Shown here: positions 1-7,060 of the stretch, one piece after another
Layout of the letters: each line of letters begins with the position of its first letter
How positions within the stretch are numbered: the first letter of the stretch is position 1
NCBI GenBank assembly: GCA_002009475.1
Contig: AYTS01000074.1
Span: 1 to 36,315 of the forward strand
Length of the DNA: 36,315 bases
Direction of reading: 5' to 3'
Source: Candidatus Brocadia carolinensis
GTDB taxonomy: Bacteria > Planctomycetota > Brocadiia > Brocadiales > Brocadiaceae
The notes under the pieces: generated by a model
The model's database searches: none
What the model saw: only the letters and a program-made list of their open reading frames with translations
What the model was told of the DNA's origin: nothing
Translations under genes and position numbers: made by a program

Positions 1-1
1 G

Positions 2-439
2 CAGATAGACCGGATAGAAAAAGCCGTACTGAAAGAGGTAAAATTGCGATATCCGTACGAAGAACTGCTCACGGTGCCGGGGATAGGCAAGATATTAGGG
101 ATAACGATCATGCTTGAGACCGGGGATATCAACCGGTTTCCCACAGTATCAGACTATTCCTCATATTGTCGGTGTGTGTCGTCCAAGAAGGTATCAAACG
201 GGAAGAAGAAAGGAGAGGGCAATAAAAAGAACGGGAATAAGTATTTGGCATGGGCGTATGTAGAGGCGGCAAATTTTATGGTGAGATATAGTGAACCTGC
301 CAGGAGATGGTATCAACGCAAGGCAGCGAAGACGAACAAAATCGTAGCAATCAAGGCATTGAGTAACAAGATAGCCAGGGCGTGTTACTTTATCATAAAA
401 GACCAAAAGCCATTTGATCCCAAGAAATTATTTCAATAG
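2..439 (+). CDS. IS110-family transposase, C-terminal part (cut by window edge)
   Basis: The reading frame is open from the first bases of the window, so only the C-terminal 145 or so residues are present. The segment VPGIGKILGITIMLETGD followed by INRFPTVSDY is the helix-hairpin-helix start of the Transposase_20 (IS116/IS110/IS902) domain. VSNGKKKGEGNKKNGNKYLAW follows; in this family the serine of that stretch is the proposed nucleophile of the C-terminal catalytic domain. The tail is rich in basic residues and ends in FDPKKLFQ. The RuvC-like DEDD domain expected at the N-terminus would lie outside the window. IS110 elements use a structured non-coding RNA to choose donor and target sites, so the untranslated flank matters for function. 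Family assignment is firm; whether the copy is intact cannot be judged. Confidence 0.85.
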   Translation, partial: QIDRIEKAVLKEVKLRYPYEELLTVPGIGKILGITIMLETGDINRFPTVSDYSSYCRCVSSKKVSNGKKKGEGNKKNGNKYLAWAYVEAANFMVRYSEPARRWYQRKAAKTNKIVAIKALSNKIARACYFIIKDQKPFDPKKLFQ

Positions 440-1233
440 AACGGTGGGTGGAGCAGGGAACCAAAGAGGTACAAAGTGGTTTATAAAACCCAAACAACAT
501 GGAAACTGTTCCACTCACCAGAGAAAGGAGTAAGGAAAAAGAGAGCACGGATACTTTTATCAGGAATCGGGAAGAGAGGAGGTGGTAAAAGATTTTCCTG
601 GTAAAAGCAGATTGAAAAAGCCATTCATGGGTTATTCATCACCCGAAAAAAAGCTATGTTTAAAGAGGGCGCAAAGGCAAAGGAAAAATTGCAAGAAAAG
701 AGGAGGGCAAGATCAAAGAGATGAAGAAAAAGGGAAGCAGAGGTAGGTAAAGAAGTGAAAGAATGGGACAGTGAACCGGTATTGGGGTTGGTAATCAATC
801 CATGAGGTTTGATTGGGAAGCTGTTTCATTCATAAAACGGAGTCTGAAGGGCATGATCATCAAAGTCCGCCTATGCTGCGAGCCACAAGGGGTTGGCCGT
901 AGAGCCACAGGTTTGTGACAAACAATTGGACACAGCATGGTACCAACGATTTTCTGGGGCAGATACTTGCCAGGGGCAACGAGAGCGATCACAAAAGACG
1001 ATCTCGAAACAATGCCTTGAACCGGATGGGTGACTGGTGCGGATTTCTATCATCCGTAACTAAAAAACCTGAAAATACGGGTGCGGTCAATGGGATAAAT
1101 GCTTTTGGACATTATAATTTTTTTTTATTTGATAAGGCAAAAAATCTGCGATTTTTTTGCTCTGGAGAATTTTTTTTCGCTTGACAAAAGCCTTCTAATG
1201 GGTGACCCCTTTTGCTTCCCTTTTGCTTCCGTA
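440..1233. other. Long non-coding stretch downstream of the IS110-type transposase
   Basis: About 790 bases with no convincing gene. The first 80 bases hold an imperfect inverted repeat: GGTGGGTGGAGCAGGGAACC near 443-462 against GTTCCACTCACC at 508-519. The next 250 bases are purine-rich on the plus strand. Bases 1100-1190 are T-rich with runs of 8-9 T. Open frames of 60-89 codons occur around 800-1180 on both strands, but they overlap each other, lack good ribosome binding sites and resemble no family I know. Part of the stretch may be the untranslated end of the insertion sequence. Confidence 0.4.
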
Positions 1234-2249
1234 TTAATCTGATTCCCAGTACAAGTTATCACCTAATAACTCTAAAACAGAAACATCCTCTATTTCAATT
1301 TCTTCCATTGGTCCTCCCCCTGGTGTTTCGTGAGAGCCAAAAAATCCATGTTGGTTTTCTCTCCATCTCAAATTAGCTGCTTTGTAAGCAATACACCGAG
1401 GAGTGGTAACGGTTAAAGTAACAACCTCTTCACCTTGTTTTACTGCCTGCGCAGTAAAACTTGAGACGAGCCAATTTATAAGCGCCTTTAGAGACGACTT
1501 TTCTGATTTATGAAAGATGTATTGTAAATTGTCAACCATAAGGGCCTCTTGAATTACAATGCAGGGACCAAAATTCTTTATAACATCGCTGCAATTACTT
1601 CCTTCTCCAAATCTTCTTACGTGCGATCTCATATCCATCATTGTAACATAAACAGATTTCACGTTTTGCAACTTCATTGTGACATTTTTACTTATACCTG
1701 TAATAAATTCAGTCTTCACTTCGTCAGGCACGGGTTGTTTACTTCTAACTATTTTTTGAAACTGTTTAATATCTGCTTTTAAGTCCACATTATAATCCCT
1801 ATTCGTTATTTCATTAAATTGTATGTCTGCTATATTTCCTTCATACCTAGTAATTACAGAACTTGGAAAACACTGTTCACTACTGCAAAGGATTCTTCGG
1901 TCACCTTCTTTTTCTATAATGCATCCAGGGCGGTAATCATCTCGCGGCAAATCCAAAGGTACATACCCTTTATCTTTGAGAAACCTTTGAATGCTACTTA
2001 ATTCTTTTCCTCTCACTATATTATTAAAAAGACACCCAATTATAACAACAAATATATATAAGGAATATTTGAAATGGTTTCTATTAATCCTACACATAAT
2101 TTAAAGCCTCCTTGTTGATACTTAGCCTTGTTTTAGTGACAATCTTTTCCAAACCCAATTTTGATTGGTGCAAAAGAAATTTTATTTTATACATACAGAC
2201 ATAAATAATTGTGCATTATATTAATTTAGGGAAAACAGGGTCACCCATT
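1197..2249. repeat. Inverted 12-base motif flanking the exported-protein gene
   Basis: AATGGGTGACCC at 1197-1208 is repeated exactly in inverse orientation as GGGTCACCCATT at 2238-2249. The two copies bracket the gene at 1234-2097 almost symmetrically, 26 bases beyond its stop and 140 bases before its start. The core GGGTGACCC is itself nearly palindromic, so each copy could be a protein-binding site. The similarity does not extend clearly beyond 12 bases, which argues against long terminal repeats of a transposon. Confidence 0.4.
1234..2097 (-). CDS. Exported or membrane-anchored protein of unknown function
   Basis: I do not recognise the family. The 287-residue product begins with a short basic stretch and a hydrophobic segment at about residues 11-30 (YSLYIFVVIIGCLFNNIV), reading as a signal peptide or N-terminal anchor, so the rest probably lies outside the cytoplasm. 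It contains six cysteines after that segment, including CSSEQC near residue 71, which could form disulfides. A glycine-rich turn (ETPGGGP) sits near residue 262 and the C-terminus is acidic. The start is supported by AAGGAGG at 2107-2113, nine bases upstream. It lies downstream of the P-loop ATPase gene on the same strand with a 175-base AT-rich gap, so co-transcription is possible but unproven. Matching short inverted motifs flank it at 1197-1208 and 2238-2249. Confidence 0.6.
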   Translation of the reverse strand: MCRINRNHFKYSLYIFVVIIGCLFNNIVRGKELSSIQRFLKDKGYVPLDLPRDDYRPGCIIEKEGDRRILCSSEQCFPSSVITRYEGNIADIQFNEITNRDYNVDLKADIKQFQKIVRSKQPVPDEVKTEFITGISKNVTMKLQNVKSVYVTMMDMRSHVRRFGEGSNCSDVIKNFGPCIVIQEALMVDNLQYIFHKSEKSSLKALINWLVSSFTAQAVKQGEEVVTLTVTTPRCIAYKAANLRWRENQHGFFGSHETPGGGPMEEIEIEDVSVLELLGDNLYWESD

Positions 2250-2272
2250 TTGATTTTTTTTGTTCGATGCAT

Positions 2273-3901
2273 CTATGGTCTGTATTGCGCCACCTCTTGC
2301 CAAGCTTGATTTGACAGTGACAATTTTTCGTGAGGTACAATCACTGTCCGATCAGGGGGAAGTATGCCGTATGAATCGTAAAATATTGGCGATATCACGC
2401 CGACTTCCCAGGGCCGACTATTGGGAAGTCGTTCAAGAAATGCAAAACGCATATTGAATGCGGTTGTCATCGAAGGAGACAATAAATCTTTAGTTCCTAA
2501 TCCGATGAACCCAAGTTGCTGGAGTTTGTCTATGATTGCATCGCCAGAATACCTTTCTTGGGTTTCCCGTCGAGTGATTGATAGCTCGTTTCTTTCTACA
2601 AAACTTATCAAATTTCCACGCGTCCACACCGCTGGCTTGCTTGTGAATGCACGACAGACATCATCAAGACCATCATATATCTTTCCATATAGTTTCAGGA
2701 AATTACTCACTATATTGCAGGAATATTCCTCTACCTCTGTCTGAAATGCATTACTCCATTCACAGTCTTTAATGTTACGGGCAGTTTCTATAGTAGCTCC
2801 CTTGTCACCTTGGTGATGAAGAATCTTGTCGCAAAGGTCAAGTACTTGACGAGGTGTATAGAAGGTATGACGAAGCAAGTACTTAAGTGCCAGTTCTTGC
2901 TTGTTCAGCTTGTTTGTAATATTCTGCGGAAATAGGCGCTGCCATGTTTGCTCCGTTGCATCTGAATAAATATCGTTTTCATCACGCGGATTAGTCTTTT
3001 TTATGTTGAGCAGTTTACCAATTCGTTTGTTGACTATTCTCTGAATTCCTTCATGATGAGTCCAACGAAGGCAGCGGCTTTTTGCCTCAACCCAGTCATC
3101 ACCCCACAGGCTCGAATGAAAGAAGAGTTCGCTGGGTGAGGTTAGAAGAACTCTCAGGCGATGTTTGGCTTTGGCAAACTCGAGGTTCAGACGCAGCATT
3201 AGGACAATTAAGGCATTAGCAAAGAAACGATCCGATTTTGAGAAGGAAAAACCTATTTCGTCTATGTCATCTATGCAAATGAGAAACGACGTACGCGCTT
3301 GCATCAAGGATCGCCACAAGGCAGCCTTTGCACCAGGAAAACCTTTGGTAAGCGGGTTGTCCGCAAGTAGTTGAACCAGATTATCAACGATTTTGAAGTA
3401 ACCATCGGTTATTCTAGATAAAACGCCCACTATCTTGTGAAGAACACTTCCCTCGTGAAACCCATTGTCTACGAGAAAATTGTAAATGGTTTCTCGATCT
3501 GTATTGAAACAAAGAAAGCCTTTGAGGTCGATGCAACGTCGCATGAGTAAGGCTACCACGACAAACTCTAACATTGAGGTTACGTTCTCGATGATGATTC
3601 GCTCATCGGTGTCCTCAACCGCGGTTATTGCCGACATCACGGAAGGAAACAATTTATCTTCACGAGGACGGATAATGATTACGGAGTCTTTCCCCTCCTT
3701 CTTTGACTTCTCTTTCCCCAAGTAGTCGACCAAGTGTGATTTCCCTGACCCTTTCCTGCCATAGATAAGCCAGACATTGTCTTTGAAAACTTCGTCGTAT
3801 ATATCGGGAGGCTCCCAGACAAGACGAACGTCTTCCTCAAGTTCTGCAATATCCTTCGAAAGATGGATGTCCGAAAGTGATGTGTCTTTTATCGGTGGCA
3901 T
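2273..3901 (-). CDS. Large P-loop ATPase (KAP/STAND-like, possible defence or regulatory NTPase)
   Basis: A 542-residue soluble protein. Walker A is GRKGSGKSH at about residues 48-56, after the lead-in VWLIYGRK. Walker B is FLICIDDIDEIGF at about residues 211-223. The region that follows (RLRVLLTSPSELFF, near residues 249-262) has the look of a sensor strand, and the helical C-terminal half includes a likely winged-helix segment around residues 400-470. This layout fits the stand-alone ATPases loosely grouped with KAP, STAND and Sll1717-type P-loop proteins, many of which are encoded in defence or mobile regions. No nuclease, protease or TIR effector domain is visible, so a partner would be needed if it defends against phage. 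AAGGAG seven bases before the ATG supports the start. The exact family is uncertain. Confidence 0.6.
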   Translation of the reverse strand: MPPIKDTSLSDIHLSKDIAELEEDVRLVWEPPDIYDEVFKDNVWLIYGRKGSGKSHLVDYLGKEKSKKEGKDSVIIIRPREDKLFPSVMSAITAVEDTDERIIIENVTSMLEFVVVALLMRRCIDLKGFLCFNTDRETIYNFLVDNGFHEGSVLHKIVGVLSRITDGYFKIVDNLVQLLADNPLTKGFPGAKAALWRSLMQARTSFLICIDDIDEIGFSFSKSDRFFANALIVLMLRLNLEFAKAKHRLRVLLTSPSELFFHSSLWGDDWVEAKSRCLRWTHHEGIQRIVNKRIGKLLNIKKTNPRDENDIYSDATEQTWQRLFPQNITNKLNKQELALKYLLRHTFYTPRQVLDLCDKILHHQGDKGATIETARNIKDCEWSNAFQTEVEEYSCNIVSNFLKLYGKIYDGLDDVCRAFTSKPAVWTRGNLISFVERNELSITRRETQERYSGDAIIDKLQQLGFIGLGTKDLLSPSMTTAFNMRFAFLERLPNSRPWEVGVISPIFYDSYGILPPDRTVIVPHEKLSLSNQAWQEVAQYRP

Positions 3902-3934
3902 GTCAGTTCTCCTTCATGAGCAGCCTAACATTAA

Positions 3935-4049
3935 GTATTTTATCCGTAGTTGAGTGGAATAATAATACCGTACCGGTTTTATCTGAATTTGCGAAAAAAG
4001 AAAGAAGCTTATCATTCCCTCTTCGCTAGCGCAATTACGGATAAAATAC
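3935..4049. repeat. 18-base inverted repeat with 79-base spacer
   Basis: GTATTTTATCCGTAGTTG at 3935-3952 pairs with CAATTACGGATAAAATAC at 4032-4049, 17 of 18 positions. The copies lie in the 630-base gene-poor stretch between the ATPase and the toxin gene. They may be ends of a small non-autonomous element or a large hairpin; no flanking target duplication is obvious. Confidence 0.55.
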
Positions 4050-4112
4050 CGTTGAACGAAGCCGCTGCACCCCACACTATGGGGATTCAATCATACGGCT
4101 TCTAGGTAAAAT
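4050..4112 (-). other. attC-like hairpin (speculative)
   Basis: GAAGCCG at 4058-4064 pairs with CGGCTTC at 4096-4102, with inner CCCC (4070-4073) against GGGG (4081-4084). Read on the minus strand, the second arm is followed by GTTCAAC, one mismatch from the integron core GTTRRRY. The expected partner core on the other side is not clear. A 61-codon minus-strand frame (4077-4262) ends inside the hairpin, much as the toxin frame ends inside the better attC candidate at 4485-4549. Confidence 0.25.
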
Positions 4113-4293
4113 ACTTTTTTTGTTACTTCTGTAGTTGATAGTTGTCAATAATGCTTTCGGAAACATCATGTTTTTCCGGAGATATTTTGAAAATTCAGGT
4201 GTTCTTTCAAGGTATTTGCTCAAAAAGGGCGTACTTCTCCCCTTTGTACGGTAAAAATACACTTCCCTGGGGAATAAATCAAGACTAAAATTA

Positions 4294-4310
4294 CACCTCC
4301 CCGGGAGGTG
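4294..4310. repeat. GC-rich palindrome
   Basis: CACCTCCC at 4294-4301 and GGGAGGTG at 4303-4310 form a perfect eight-pair stem around a single base. It stands out in the AT-rich gap between the ATPase and the toxin. No T-run follows on either strand, so it does not look like a terminator. Confidence 0.4.
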
Positions 4311-4484
4311 AATGAATGAGGGGGAGTAATGTTTCTCTCCTCACCATCCTGCCCGTTCCATCAAGGGCATATCCGGAGATCCATCCCGGTAAGCCTGGTA
4401 AATAATTCTTCCTATGTCAACGAACGAACTATCGAATCCCTACTCTCTGAAATGCTACCGCGATGCGGTTTCGTTCAACGACAG

Positions 4485-4549
4485 GGCTAACAGTCCGGCT
4501 TTGGAGCGCCAGCGGAAAAGACAGTCCTTGCTCAGCCCTTGGTTCGGCC
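4485..4549 (-). other. Candidate integron attC recombination site at the toxin 3' end
   Basis: Read on the minus strand, the 65 bases contain a GCCGAAC-like core (R''), a four-base spacer, GGCTGAGC (L''), a loop of about 22 bases, GCTCCAAAGCC (L') with three unpaired bases, a five-base spacer and GTTAGCC, which fits the core GTTRRRY exactly. The length, the order of elements, the extra-helical bases on one arm and the position overlapping the stop codon of a cassette-type gene all resemble attC sites. The R'' core is imperfect (one bulge and one mismatch against R'). Known of the family: attC sites are recognised as folded single strands by IntI. Confidence 0.4.
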
Positions 4550-4858
4550 AAACCTCTCTCTCAGTTCGTTGAGGCGACCTCGCCAGTATCTTGGCCGTCT
4601 CTTTTGGTGCGCCACCGCCACGATCACGACCAACTCCGACTCAACAACATATAACAGGCTGTATGGGAAATGGTTCAAGACTTTTCGTCTTATGCCACTT
4701 CCAACTGCCGCAGCTCCAAAAGGATTCTCTGTGATGAAGTTCACACCCCTTCGGACTTCTGCAATGAACCTGATGCCGACCCCTGGCGCTTCGTTTTCGT
4801 AGTACCGAACCGACTCGCGGAACTCGTCCTCAGCTTCCGAGAGGAATTCTGAGTTCAT
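4532..4858 (-). CDS. ParE/RelE-superfamily toxin
   Basis: A 108-residue basic protein of the ParE/RelE fold. The opening FLSEAEDEFRESVRYYENEAPGVG is the typical helical hairpin with a YYE motif. The fold continues through FIAEVRRGVNFITENPFG, and the core strands carry RRKVLNHFPYSLLYVV and VVIVAVAHQKRRPRYW, where the conserved Arg, Phe-Pro-Tyr and AHQ/RRP elements of this family sit. Such toxins inhibit gyrase (ParE) or cleave mRNA (RelE); which one applies cannot be decided from sequence. The ATG overlaps the antitoxin stop as ATGA, so translation is coupled and antitoxin is made first. The stop lies within an attC-like hairpin, consistent with an integron gene cassette. Confidence 0.85.
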   Translation of the reverse strand: MNSEFLSEAEDEFRESVRYYENEAPGVGIRFIAEVRRGVNFITENPFGAAAVGSGIRRKVLNHFPYSLLYVVESELVVIVAVAHQKRRPRYWRGRLNELRERFGRTKG

Positions 4859-5085
4859 GAGATGTCAGCTATAGCTCGGTTGAAGACTTCTTCCGCTGGG
4901 ATGCCTTTAACCTTGCCCTCTCGGTAGTCTCGAAGGCGACGCTCAGCCTCCTGTAGCCAGAGGCGCTCCACCTCAGTTTCCGATAGTTCATCCAGGCTTG
5001 ACAGGAGCGTCCCTGCTAACTGCGCACGCTCTTCCAGGCCAAGCTCCATTGCTTCATTGATGATTTCCTCTAATTTCTTAGACAT
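4855..5085 (-). CDS. Antitoxin of the ParE/RelE module (addiction module component type)
   Basis: A 76-residue acidic protein resembling the short 'addiction module component' antitoxins usually found beside ParE/RelE-type toxins. The N-terminus KKLEEIINEAMELGLEERAQLAGTLLSSL is the family's characteristic amphipathic helix pair, followed by SETEVERLWLQEAERRLRDYREGKVKGIPAEEVF, the toxin-wrapping tail. AAAGGAG lies about nine bases before the ATG. It is the first gene of a two-gene operon with the toxin, overlapping it by four bases. Antitoxin-toxin complexes of this kind usually repress their own promoter, so a site upstream, between 5086 and about 5250, would be expected. No clear operator is visible there. 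Confidence 0.85.
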   Translation of the reverse strand: MSKKLEEIINEAMELGLEERAQLAGTLLSSLDELSETEVERLWLQEAERRLRDYREGKVKGIPAEEVFNRAIADIS

Positions 5086-5254
5086 TTCTCCGTCTCCTTT
5101 GCTCTTGAAGATCGAAAGACTGAAATAGGCTGCCGTGGTAATCAGGCTTTGAATAGACCGCCGATTTTACCCCCATCGCCTTGATTGACTTGCTCGGTCT
5201 CGTGTTCCAGGCTATTCGAGAAGCTCATATGGGTAAGCTAATTGCCATCTAGCC

Positions 5255-5340
5255 GTACTAATAGCCGTCTTATTTTACGGCTATTAGTACATATAATACG
5301 TTTACCGGTGACTTATTATACGGCTATTTGGACATGTAAT
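5255..5340. promoter_or_regulatory. Perfect 14-base inverted repeat plus degenerate third copy upstream of the integrase
   Basis: GTACTAATAGCCGT at 5255-5268 and ACGGCTATTAGTAC at 5277-5290 are perfectly complementary around an eight-base loop. A diverged third copy of the right arm, ACGGCTATTTGGACATGTAA, lies at 5320-5339 in the same orientation as 5277-5296. The position just upstream of an integron-type integrase is where an attI site with repeated integrase-binding sites would lie. However, no GTT core (minus strand) occurs between 5090 and 5420, so a canonical attI-cassette junction is not visible. An operator for the integrase or antitoxin promoter is an alternative. Confidence 0.5.
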
Positions 5341-5428
5341 CAGATTCGCAAATATTTTGTTGGTAATATACCTTAAATTACCACGATTGTTCTAGATCTT
5401 TTATTTTTCAAGGTAAAAGGTAACTATT

Positions 5429-5752
5429 ATGTCCAAACCTAAATTATTGGATCAGATGCGTGATGCAATCCGGGTAAGACACTACAGTATGAGAACCGAA
5501 GAGGCGTATGTTTATTGGATTAAACGATTTATCTTTTATCACGAGAAACGACATCCATTACACATGGGAGAACAGGAAGTCAGTAAATTCCTTTCTCATC
5601 TTGCCGTTGAGGGAAAGGTGTCTGCTTCTACTCAGAATCAGGCATTAAGCGCTCTTTTGTTTCTCTATCAGGAAGTGCTCAAACAAGAGCTGAACTGGAT
5701 TAATAATGTAAAGAGGGCAAAAAAGCCTTCTCACTCTCCGCTGGGGCATTGA
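5429..5752 (+). pseudogene. intI: Integron-type tyrosine recombinase (IntI), N-terminal third only
   Basis: The 107-residue frame matches the N-terminal SAM-like core-binding domain of integron integrases. It reads LLDQMRDAIRVRHYSMRTEE, then AYVYWIKRFIFYHEKRHPLH, then GEQEVSKFLSHLAVEGKVSA, then STQNQALSALLFLYQEVLKQ. A full IntI is about 320 residues; here the catalytic domain with its Arg-Lys-His-Arg-His/Trp-Tyr residues and the IntI-specific insertion is absent. Homology stops near position 5730, where the sequence runs straight into a transposase fragment in another frame. The gene is therefore dead as a recombinase. AAGGTAA precedes the ATG by about seven bases. Its orientation, divergent from the toxin-antitoxin pair, matches the usual intI-to-cassette arrangement. 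Confidence 0.75.
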
Positions 5753-5855
5753 ACACTGCTTCAAGGAATTAAAGGACACCTTTTACTTTGATCACTACCA
5801 GGTCAGGCATATCAACAAGATTGATAGATACTGGAATCTTTGTCTTATCGTCTGA
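5733..5855 (+). pseudogene. Transposase remnant (DDE type, C-terminal piece)
   Basis: In the frame beginning near 5733 the translation reads TLRWGIEHCFKELKDTF, then YFDHYQVRHINKIDRYWNLC and LIV before a stop at 5853-5855. The RWGIE..FKELK motif corresponds to the last acidic residue region of DDE transposases of IS4-like families. Only about 40 codons remain. It begins exactly where integrase homology ends, so insertion and later deletion probably removed the rest of both genes. Confidence 0.55.
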
Positions 5856-5882
5856 AGAAAAAATTCGCCGCTTAAATTTTTA

Positions 5883-5911
5883 ACAAAGTACTGTAATAAC
5901 AGCGGCTTTGT
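5883..5911 (-). terminator. Probable terminator downstream of smc
   Basis: ACAAAG (5883-5888) and CTTTGT (5906-5911) enclose CTGT (5891-5894) and ACAG (5899-5902), a two-part stem with a four-base loop. On the minus strand it lies about 28 bases after the smc stop and is followed by TAAAAATTT, a weak T tract. The loop and stem are short, so strength is uncertain. Confidence 0.4.
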
Positions 5912-5938
5912 GGAAAGTGAATCGTCGGAAAGAACTTT

Positions 5939-7060
5939 TCAAGCAACCTTGCGCTCGATCTCCTCGAATTTAACAGCCACCTTCATGGATACGCCCGGCT
6001 CCTGCATGGTAATGCCATACATCACATCGGCAACGCTCATGGTGACCTTGTTATGGGTAATAACGAGGAATTGTGTGTCCCGGGTAAATTCCTTCAAAAT
6101 ATGGGTAAAGCGGTTGATGTTGCTCTCGTCCAGGGCAGCATCAGCCTCGTCCAGGATGCAGAATGGACTAGGTTTTGACTGGAATACGGCAAATAACAAA
6201 GCTACGGTGGTCATTACCTTTTCACCACCGGAGAGGAGGGTAATGGAACGCAGTTCTTTGCTGGGTGGTTGTGCCATAATCTCTATGCCCGCCTCCAGGA
6301 TATCCACATTTTCCTCTAACAGGATATCGCCTTTGCCCCCGCCAAACAGCTTTCGGAACATTATCTGAAAATTCTGGCGAATGTCATTGAAGACTTTTTC
6401 AAATAATTCCCGGCTCGTGTGATTGATCTTGGTTATCAGGTTCTGCAGGGCATTCTGGGATTTTTCGAGGTCTTCCTTCTGATTTACCAGGAACGTCTCA
6501 CGGATCTCCAGTTCGTCCTGTTCTTTAATGGCCTCCAGGTTCACATTCCCCAGCCTTCCAATCTTTCCCTGCAGCTCCTCGATTTCCCGGGAAACTGCCT
6601 CCCAGAAATCAATCTGAGGTTTAGCCGGGTCGGCAGATTCCTTCTGTGACGTCGTTAATTCCAGTTTGATTTCATCGGTGGTCCCATCCAGGTTTGACAG
6701 ATCAAGTTGATATTCCTCACGGACACGCTCTTCCAGGCTGGACAGACGAATTTGATACTCGTTCTCCTTGAGCTTTAATTCCTGGAGCTGTTGTTCCAAA
6801 TGTTTCTGTTCCGACCGTTTCTCATCAAAGTGTGCCTTTAATTCCTCAGCCTTCAGGTGATGGTCGTCTTGCTCGGTTTTGAGAGATGCGATTGACCTTT
6901 CCAAGGTAACTTTTTTTGTATTGAGGTCGCTTATCAGCAGTTCCAGGCGCTTGATCTCTTCTTCGGCTTCCAGCTTTTTCTGCTGGCAGTTTTGGCTCTC
7001 TTGTATGCTATGCGTAATTTGTCCTTGTGTTTCACGCAATTCTGCATTGAGTTTATTCAA
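5939..7060 (-). CDS. smc: SMC chromosome-segregation ATPase, C-terminal part (frameshifted)
   Basis: The last third of SMC: the returning coiled coil (heptad-rich up to about residue 230 of this piece), then the C-terminal ATPase lobe. The ABC signature is ITLLSGGEKVMTTVALLFA and Walker B with D-loop is PFCILDEADAALDESNINRF. SMC dimers with ScpA and ScpB load at replication origins and compact and segregate the chromosome. The true frame joins the middle fragment (7053-8741) at an A8 run on the coding strand, plus-strand T 7138-7145. Removing one base there gives the heptad sequence LKKSVQEEITAVKVGLAQRQ and leads directly into this fragment. With all three pieces the protein would be near 1,200 residues, the normal size. 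The apparent start at 7060 is therefore not a real start. Confidence 0.9.
   Translation of the reverse strand: MNKLNAELRETQGQITHSIQESQNCQQKKLEAEEEIKRLELLISDLNTKKVTLERSIASLKTEQDDHHLKAEELKAHFDEKRSEQKHLEQQLQELKLKENEYQIRLSSLEERVREEYQLDLSNLDGTTDEIKLELTTSQKESADPAKPQIDFWEAVSREIEELQGKIGRLGNVNLEAIKEQDELEIRETFLVNQKEDLEKSQNALQNLITKINHTSRELFEKVFNDIRQNFQIMFRKLFGGGKGDILLEENVDILEAGIEIMAQPPSKELRSITLLSGGEKVMTTVALLFAVFQSKPSPFCILDEADAALDESNINRFTHILKEFTRDTQFLVITHNKVTMSVADVMYGITMQEPGVSMKVAVKFEEIERKVA

Noticed and set aside
795..1184. Overlapping frames of 60-89 codons on both strands
   Set aside because: They overlap one another, have no supporting ribosome binding sites and show low-complexity ends (Phe-rich from T-runs). 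I could not support any as a gene.
4077..4262. 61-codon minus-strand frame in the gap between ATPase and toxin
   Set aside because: GTG start with a badly placed ribosome binding site and no recognisable family; it is mentioned only because it ends inside an attC-like hairpin.
3935..5340. CRISPR array
   Set aside because: The repeats here are inverted or few and irregularly spaced; no regular repeat-spacer pattern exists anywhere in the window.
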